This document shows positions 1 through 4,182 of a DNA stretch of 5,459 bases, piece by piece (positions within the stretch are counted from its first letter, which is position 1; each line of letters begins with the position of its first letter). The notes under the pieces are model-generated. The model was not told the origin of the DNA. It did not search any database and was given only the letters and a program-made list of their open reading frames with translations. This DNA is from Oscillospiraceae bacterium (lineage in GTDB: Bacteria > Bacillota > Clostridia > Oscillospirales > Oscillospiraceae), in NCBI GenBank assembly GCA_016293865.1, contig JAEDDG010000058.1, positions 1 through 5,459 of the forward strand. The letters run 5' to 3'. Made by a program: the position numbers and the translations under genes.

Positions 1-79
1 CTTCTGTCAATACTTCCGATGATTTTTTATTGAATCTGCCGGTATCGGAAAGAATAAATATCCGGTTTGTGTGCGCGCC

Positions 80-107
80 CCGCGGATGCTCTGCGGTGTT
101 TTCCTTT
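80..107 (+). terminator. Possible weak Rho-independent terminator of an upstream gene
   Basis: CCGCGGA (80-86) pairs with TCTGCGG (90-96) to give a 7-bp stem with one G-T wobble and a 3-nt loop. It is followed by the T-rich stretch TGTTTTCCTTT (97-107). This is a terminator-like arrangement for whatever gene lies left of the window. The stem is short and the T tract is interrupted by CC, so it would be weak. It abuts and overlaps the -35 box of the next promoter. The rest of 1-79 shows no gene I recognise; a loose 7-bp inverted repeat, TTCCGAT (14-20) and ATCGGAA (44-50), is visible there. Confidence 0.35.
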
Positions 108-133
108 ACAGAGTGAGACGGGAAAGATATAAT
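105..133 (+). promoter_or_regulatory. Sigma-A (sigma-70 type) promoter
   Basis: The -35 box TTTACA (105-110) and the -10 box TATAAT (128-133) are separated by exactly 17 bp. This is one mismatch from the housekeeping consensus at optimal spacing. Transcription would begin near 140, giving a leader of about 45 nt before the first gene. It probably drives both the FakA-like small gene and the aminopeptidase gene, because no other promoter or terminator is evident between them. Confidence 0.75.
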
Positions 134-184
134 ATCAGTGTGTAAACAGTACGCGGGACGCAGCACCGCGGCGGAAGGAGACGG

Positions 185-439
185 ATGATTATGGAATACA
201 GATATGACACGCAGCTCCTGATTGAGGGCGAGGCGCTGGATGAGGACCGGATCGAAGCCTGCATCAGCAGAAATTTCAGCGGCGACTGCCTTCTGGTTGT
301 CGGCGGCGGGGACCTGATCCGGATCCATTTCCACACCAATGAGCCGTGGAAAATTCTTGAATACTGCGCGTCGCTTGGTGAAATCCATGATATTGTCATT
401 GAGGATATGGACAGACAGTCCCGCGGCCTGAAAGGATAG
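185..439 (+). CDS. Small stand-alone FakA/YloV middle-domain-like protein (often labelled 'kinase to dihydroxyacetone kinase')
   Basis: This is an 84-residue soluble protein with no signal peptide or membrane segment. Its pattern is YDTQLLIEG (7-15), a VVGGGDLIRIHFHTN segment (38-52) and LEYCASLGEIHDIVIEDM (58-75). It resembles the region just after the DhaL kinase domain in FakA/YloV, the fatty acid kinase subunit (typically about 550 residues). The DhaL ATP-binding domain and the C-terminal domain are absent, so it cannot be a kinase itself. The HxH pair (H48, H50) is kept. The Cys that in FakA sits in the YCTEF motif is Asp here (D8). AAGGAG (175-180) lies 4 nt before the first ATG (185) and 10 nt before a second ATG (191), so either start is possible. 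It is probably cotranscribed with the aminopeptidase 50 bp downstream. The function is unknown; a regulatory or ligand/metal-binding role is inference. Confidence 0.8.
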   Translation: MIMEYRYDTQLLIEGEALDEDRIEACISRNFSGDCLLVVGGGDLIRIHFHTNEPWKILEYCASLGEIHDIVIEDMDRQSRGLKG

Positions 440-477
440 TTCTGGGCGGCGGTCTTTGCGGACGTGCGGAGTCTGAC

Positions 478-483
478 GGGGAG
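478..483 (+). promoter_or_regulatory. Ribosome binding site of the M18 aminopeptidase gene
   Basis: GGGGAG lies 6 nt before the ATG at 490 and fixes that start. The rest of the 440-489 gap shows neither a promoter nor a terminator. Confidence 0.6.
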
Positions 484-489
484 ATCAGT

Positions 490-1773
490 ATGAATAAAGC
501 TTTGTTTGATTATATTGCGGCCTGTCCGACGCCTTACCATGCGGCGGCGCATACGGGACGGCTGCTGGAGCAGGCGGGGTATATCCGGCTTTCTGAAGGC
601 GGCCGCTGGCAGCTGGAGACAGGAAATGGATATTATGTAACCCGGAACGGCTCGTCGCTGCTGGCGTTCCGGCTGCCGGAAAGGGAGTTCAGCGGATATA
701 TGATCGCGGCGGCCCACTGCGACAGCCCATGCCTGAAGATCAGGGAAAATGCGGCGCTCCGTGACGGCGCGTATGTGCGCCTGTCCACGGAGAAATACGG
801 CGGCATGCTCTGTGCCAGCTGGCTGGACCGTCCGCTTTCGGTTGCGGGCCGGGTGATGGTGCGGACGGCGGACGGCACAGCCGTGCGTCTGGTGGATCTG
901 GGCGATCCTGCGGCGCTGATTCCCAGTGTGGCGATCCATATGAACCGCAAGGCCAACGACGGGATGGCCTACAACCCGGCGGTGGATATGCTCCCGCTGT
1001 ACAGTGCGGACAGGGCGTGTGATTTCAGGGCGCGGATTGCGGAAGCGGCCGGCATTTCCGGGCAGGAGATCCTGGCTTCGGATCTGTTCGTCTATAATCC
1101 GCAGCCGGGCGTTCAGTGGGATGCGTTTATTTCCGCGCCGCGGCTGGACGATCTTCAGTGCGCCTTTGCCGCGCTGACCGCTTTTTTACAGGCGCAGCCC
1201 GGCGGCAGCGTGCCGGTGCTTTGCCTGTTTGACAATGAAGAAGTGGGCAGCCAGACAAAACAGGGGGCTGCGTCAACATTTTTGGCGGATACTCTTGTGC
1301 GGATCGGCAGCTGCTGCGGATTGGACGGCGCGGAGCACCGCCGCAGGATTGCCAACAGCTTTCTGGTTTCCTGCGACAACGCGCACGCCGTGCATCCGAA
1401 TCATCCGGAGTATGCGGATAAAAACCACGCGCCGCAGATGAACGGCGGCGTGGTTCTGAAGTACAATGCCGCACAGCGCTATACGACAGATGCTGCATCG
1501 GCCGCTCTGCTGCGCCTGATCTGCCGGGAGGCACAGGTTCCAGTACAGGAATACGCCAACCGGGCGGATTTGCCCGGCGGTTCCACACTTGGCAACATTT
1601 CAAATACGCAGGTTTCACTGAACGCGGCAGATGTGGGACTTGCGCAGCTGGCCATGCATTCGGCGTTTGAGACAGCCGGCAGCGCGGATACGCAGTATCT
1701 TGCACGCGCGCTGGAGGTTTTTTATGGAAAAACGCTGCAGATGAATGATGACGGCGGCTGCAGGCTGTTTTAA
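490..1773 (+). CDS. apeB: M18 family aminopeptidase (aspartyl-aminopeptidase type)
   Basis: This is a complete 427-residue cytosolic metallopeptidase of the usual M18 length. The family removes N-terminal residues, preferentially acidic ones, from peptides using two metal ions in a large oligomer. The N-terminus CPTPYHA (11-17) is typical. Expected metal ligands are visible: H76 in AHCDSPCLK, D220 in PRLDDL, E251 in FDNEEVGS with E250 as the likely catalytic base, D296 in SCDNAHAVHPN, and H390 in LAMHS. The segments AIHMNR (148-153) and GGSTLGNIS (363-371) also match. There is no signal peptide, frameshift or missing core motif. The symbol follows common usage for bacterial members; substrate preference cannot be read from the sequence. 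It follows the small FakA-like gene at 50 bp, probably on the same transcript, and no good terminator follows it. Confidence 0.95.
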   Translation: MNKALFDYIAACPTPYHAAAHTGRLLEQAGYIRLSEGGRWQLETGNGYYVTRNGSSLLAFRLPEREFSGYMIAAAHCDSPCLKIRENAALRDGAYVRLSTEKYGGMLCASWLDRPLSVAGRVMVRTADGTAVRLVDLGDPAALIPSVAIHMNRKANDGMAYNPAVDMLPLYSADRACDFRARIAEAAGISGQEILASDLFVYNPQPGVQWDAFISAPRLDDLQCAFAALTAFLQAQPGGSVPVLCLFDNEEVGSQTKQGAASTFLADTLVRIGSCCGLDGAEHRRRIANSFLVSCDNAHAVHPNHPEYADKNHAPQMNGGVVLKYNAAQRYTTDAASAALLRLICREAQVPVQEYANRADLPGGSTLGNISNTQVSLNAADVGLAQLAMHSAFETAGSADTQYLARALEVFYGKTLQMNDDGGCRLF

Positions 1774-1831
1774 TTCCCGGTGTTTGCAAAATCTTAACAG
1801 AAAATCTACAGCAGATCCGGGCGGTTTCATG

Positions 1832-1837
1832 TATAAT
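1832..1837 (+). promoter_or_regulatory. Candidate -10 box for the DUF1538/PII operon
   Basis: A perfect TATAAT sits in the intergenic gap and would start transcription near 1844. No convincing -35 hexamer lies at 16-18 bp; the best nearby match, TCTACA (1805-1810), is 21 bp away. The promoter may therefore need an activator or be weak. An AT-rich inverted repeat, AATTA (1835-1839) and TAATT (1844-1848), spans the -10 edge and start point and could be an operator, but it is short. If this promoter is used, an ATG at 1840 would be upstream of the transcript. Confidence 0.45.
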
Positions 1838-1846
1838 TAATGATAA

Positions 1847-1868
1847 TTTCTTCCGCTGCCGGAAGAAA
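1847..1868 (+). promoter_or_regulatory. Perfect 9-bp hairpin in the predicted 5' leader of the DUF1538 gene
   Basis: TTTCTTCCG (1847-1855) and CGGAAGAAA (1860-1868) are exact reverse complements around the loop CTGC (1856-1859). The hairpin starts about 3 nt after the predicted transcription start. It buries GGAAGA (1861-1866), the only Shine-Dalgarno-like sequence for the ATG at 1870, and leaves AAAGGA (1879-1884) free for the ATG at 1888. It may protect the 5' end, control translation, or be a DNA operator. No T tract follows, so it is not a terminator. Confidence 0.5.
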
Positions 1869-1887
1869 AATGATGATGAAAGGATCA

Positions 1888-3432
1888 ATGAGATTGTACC
1901 GGTCAAAATTGCAGGAAAAGCTGAATGAGGCCCTGAAAGCGGTGCTGCCGATTATCTGTATTGTGCTGCTGCTTTCCTTTACTGTGGCACCGATGCCGAC
2001 GAGCATATTGATGGCCTTCCTGATCGGCGGCGTTTTGCTCATGGCCGGGATGATGTTTTTCACCCTGGGCGCGGATTTGGCAATGGCACCGATGGGGGAG
2101 CGTATGGGCGCCCGGATCACGAAGACAAAAAAGCTGCCGGCAGTGCTTGCCATGGGCTTTCTGCTTGGCTTTCTGATCACCATTTCCGAGCCTGATCTTC
2201 AGGTTCTGGCGAATCAGGTCCAGTCTGTGCCCAATATGGTGCTGATTCTGGCAGTGGCGGCCGGTGTGGGGCTTTTTCTTGCGGTGGCGCTTTTGCGCAT
2301 GCTGTTTTCCATTCCGCTGCGGACGATGCTCATCGGTTTTTATACGCTGGTATTTATTCTGGCGTTCTTTGTGCCGGAGGATTTTCTTGCGGTGGCTTTT
2401 GATTCCGGCGGCGTGACGACCGGTCCGATGACTGTGCCGTTCATCATGGCGCTGGGCATCGGTATTTCTGCCATCCGAAACGATAAAAACGCATCAGAAG
2501 ACAGCTTCGGACTGGTTACCCTCTGCTCGATCGGGCCCATTCTTGCTGTTTTGCTGCTGGGTATGATATATCAGCCGGAGAGTACGGAGTATGTCCCTGC
2601 GGCAGTTCCGGAATTTGACGATTCCATTACCCTGGGACAGCTTTTTATGCATGGATTTCCCGAGTACATGAAGGAAATCGCAGTGGCTCTTGCCCCGATT
2701 GTTGCAATTTTCCTTGTGTTCCAGGCGGCGTCTCTGAAGCTGGACAAACGTGCGCTGATGCGCATCGGCGTCGGCCTTCTCTATACATATGTGGGCCTTG
2801 TCCTGTTCCTGACGGGAGTGAATGTGGGCTTTATGCCGGCCGGCAGCTATCTCGGCCAGACGCTGGCGGCCATGAAGGTCAGATACATCATCATCCCGAT
2901 CGGAATGGTGATCGGTTATTTTATTGTGATGGCGGAGCCGGCCGTTTATGTGCTGATGAAGCAGGTTGAGGAGCTTACAGACGGCGCGATTTCCGGCGCT
3001 GCACTGCAGAAAAGCCTGTCCATCGGCGTGTCAGTGTCCGTAGGGCTTGCCATGCTCCGCGTCCTGACAGGAATTTCGATCTTTTATCTGATCATTCCCG
3101 GCTATGCCATTGCACTGCTGCTGTCGTTTTTTGTGCCGAAGATCTTTACCGCTATTGCGTTTGACTCCGGCGGCGTGGCGTCCGGCCCGATGACAGCGAC
3201 GTTCCTGCTCCCGTTTGCCATAGGCGCATGCCAGGCAGTGGGCGGCAATATCATTACAGACGCATTCGGCGTTGTGGCCATGGTTGCCATGACGCCGCTG
3301 ATCACCATTCAGGGACTCGGCCTTGTTTACCGGCTGAAAATGCGCAGGACAGTGCGCCGGGTGGTTCCCGCAGCACGGCTGGCTGCAGAGGCCTTTGCAC
3401 AGCTGGACGATTATGATATTATAGAATTGTAG
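1888..3432 (+). CDS. DUF1538 family membrane protein, two tandem repeats (putative transporter)
   Basis: This is an integral membrane protein of about 514 residues with roughly 12-14 hydrophobic segments in two homologous halves. Paired landmarks are ISEP (E101) and MAEP (E350); FDSGG at 171-175, followed by VTTGPMT, and FDSGG at 425-429, followed by VASGPMT; and LGAD (D63) against TGVN (N312), where only the first half keeps the acid. The break-helix acidic motifs suggest ion or solute transport. From memory, a DUF1538 pair from Halomonas was reported as a Na+/H+ antiporter (UmpAB); this single protein carries both halves fused. The substrate is unknown. The start at 1888 is preferred because AAAGGA precedes it, because the ribosome site for the ATG at 1870 is in a hairpin, and because an ATG at 1840 precedes the likely transcript start; all three are in frame. 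AAAGGA is only 3 nt from 1888, so the start is uncertain. The stop overlaps the next gene's ribosome binding site. Confidence 0.9.
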   Translation: MRLYRSKLQEKLNEALKAVLPIICIVLLLSFTVAPMPTSILMAFLIGGVLLMAGMMFFTLGADLAMAPMGERMGARITKTKKLPAVLAMGFLLGFLITISEPDLQVLANQVQSVPNMVLILAVAAGVGLFLAVALLRMLFSIPLRTMLIGFYTLVFILAFFVPEDFLAVAFDSGGVTTGPMTVPFIMALGIGISAIRNDKNASEDSFGLVTLCSIGPILAVLLLGMIYQPESTEYVPAAVPEFDDSITLGQLFMHGFPEYMKEIAVALAPIVAIFLVFQAASLKLDKRALMRIGVGLLYTYVGLVLFLTGVNVGFMPAGSYLGQTLAAMKVRYIIIPIGMVIGYFIVMAEPAVYVLMKQVEELTDGAISGAALQKSLSIGVSVSVGLAMLRVLTGISIFYLIIPGYAIALLLSFFVPKIFTAIAFDSGGVASGPMTATFLLPFAIGACQAVGGNIITDAFGVVAMVAMTPLITIQGLGLVYRLKMRRTVRRVVPAARLAAEAFAQLDDYDIIEL

Positions 3433-3436
3433 GAGG
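3431..3436 (+). promoter_or_regulatory. Ribosome binding site of the PII-like gene, overlapping the upstream stop codon
   Basis: AGGAGG shares its first two bases with the TAG stop (3430-3432) of the DUF1538 gene. It is 1 nt from a GTG at 3438, too close for initiation, and 10 nt from the in-frame GTG at 3447, which is therefore the likely start. That GTG sits in the loop of a small 5-bp hairpin (GTGCA 3442-3446 with TGCAC 3452-3456). The arrangement suggests translational coupling of the two genes. Confidence 0.65.
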
Positions 3437-3446
3437 TGTGTGTGCA

Positions 3447-4133
3447 GTGAGTGCACTCTATCTGCTGGTTGCCATTGCAAGCCGCAGCCGTATGCCGGAT
3501 TTTGCCTCTGTCTATAAGGAGCAGAATGTATCTGTCAATCTGGTGACGCTGGGGCATGGGACGGCCAACAGTGAGCTCCTGAATGTTTTCGGTCTTGAGA
3601 ATTCTGAAAAGGCTGTCTGCTTCGCAGTTGTGACGGAGGAGACCTGGACAGCCGTGAAGAAAAGTCTGGAATCAAAAGTGCGCATTGACGTGCCCGGAAC
3701 CGGGATTGCTTTTACAGTTCCGCTCAGTAGCATCGGCGGCAAACGGGAACTGATGTTTTTGACGAACGGACAGAATTATGCGAAAGGGGATGAATCGCAT
3801 TTGAAGGATACGGTGCATGAGCTTCTGGTGGTGATTGCCAATCAGGGCTGCAATGATATGGTTATGAATGCCGCGCGGCAGTCCGGCGCAGCCGGGGGCA
3901 CGGTTATTCACGCCAAGGGAACCGGGATGGAACAGGCGGAGAAGTTTTTGGGCATTTCCCTTGCGTCGGAAAAAGACATCATTTTTATTGTGACCAGAGC
4001 AAGCCAGAAAAATGCGATTATGCAGTCCATCATGCGTCAGGCCGGAATGGAGACCAGCGCGAAATCGATTGTTTTTTCGCTGCCGGTTACAAGCACAGCC
4101 GGTCTGCGGCTGCTGGAGGATGAACAGGCGTAG
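3447..4133 (+). CDS. Tandem PII-like (GlnB-fold) regulatory protein partnered with the DUF1538 protein
   Basis: This is a 228-residue soluble protein with two PII-type halves, about 1-105 and 120-228. Each half has a beta-strand start (LYLLVAIAS; HELLVVIAN), a glycine-rich turn followed by a [FL]G segment (LGHGTANSELLNVFGL, 35-50; HAKGTGMEQAEKFLGI, 155-170), and a closing strand (IAFTVPLSSIGG, 87-98; SIVFSLPVTSTAGL, 207-220). Classical PII proteins are about 112 residues, trimeric, with a long T-loop carrying Tyr51. Here the T-loop region is short and that Tyr is not evident, so uridylylation of the GlnB kind is unlikely. PII proteins bind nucleotides and small effectors and control transporters and enzymes, often one encoded next door. 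Being directly coupled to the DUF1538 gene, its most likely target is that membrane protein; this is inference. The start is the GTG at 3447. Confidence 0.85.
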   Translation: MSALYLLVAIASRSRMPDFASVYKEQNVSVNLVTLGHGTANSELLNVFGLENSEKAVCFAVVTEETWTAVKKSLESKVRIDVPGTGIAFTVPLSSIGGKRELMFLTNGQNYAKGDESHLKDTVHELLVVIANQGCNDMVMNAARQSGAAGGTVIHAKGTGMEQAEKFLGISLASEKDIIFIVTRASQKNAIMQSIMRQAGMETSAKSIVFSLPVTSTAGLRLLEDEQA

Positions 4134-4137
4134 ATAA

Positions 4138-4153
4138 CCGCGCCGCGGCGCGG
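4138..4153 (+). repeat. Perfect 16-nt GC palindrome between the PII-like gene and guaA
   Basis: CCGCGCCGCGGCGCGG reads the same on both strands and begins 4 nt after the PII-like stop codon. As RNA it could form a 6-bp GC stem with a CGCG loop. No T tract follows, so it is not a normal intrinsic terminator. It could be an mRNA 3'-end stabiliser, a processing or pausing site, or a protein-binding site. No convincing promoter is visible in 4134-4182, so guaA may share the upstream transcript. Confidence 0.5.
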
Positions 4154-4182
4154 AATCAGATAAAGCAGGAGGAAAGAAATAA

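Noticed and set aside
3..116. Frame open from the window edge to a TGA at 114-116, possibly the tail of an upstream gene
   Set aside because: Its 37 codons resemble nothing I know, and it would run through the terminator-like hairpin and into the -35 box of a strong promoter.
106..939. Long minus-strand open frame of 277 codons
   Set aside because: It lies antisense to the FakA-like and aminopeptidase genes and across their promoter, is rich in Arg, Pro and Ser as expected of a GC-rich shadow frame, and matches no family I recognise.
1776..1821. CCCGG (1776-1780) and CCGGG (1817-1821) as a terminator stem after the aminopeptidase gene
   Set aside because: A 5-bp stem with a 36-nt loop and no T tract is not convincing.
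1840..1887. Upstream in-frame ATG codons at 1840 and 1870 as the DUF1538 start
   Set aside because: The ATG at 1840 lies 3 nt after the -10 box, before the predicted transcript start. The ATG at 1870 has only a Shine-Dalgarno-like site buried in a hairpin. I prefer 1888, though 1870 cannot be excluded.
1127..1906. Minus-strand open frame of 259 codons over the aminopeptidase 3' end
   Set aside because: Shadow of the well-supported M18 gene; low-complexity composition and no recognisable domain.
3438..3440. GTG at 3438 as the start of the PII-like gene
   Set aside because: It is only 1 nt from the AGGAGG site; the in-frame GTG at 3447 has workable spacing and gives a normal PII N-terminus.
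4138..4153. GC palindrome as an intrinsic terminator
   Set aside because: The following bases (AATCAGATAAAG) contain no T run.
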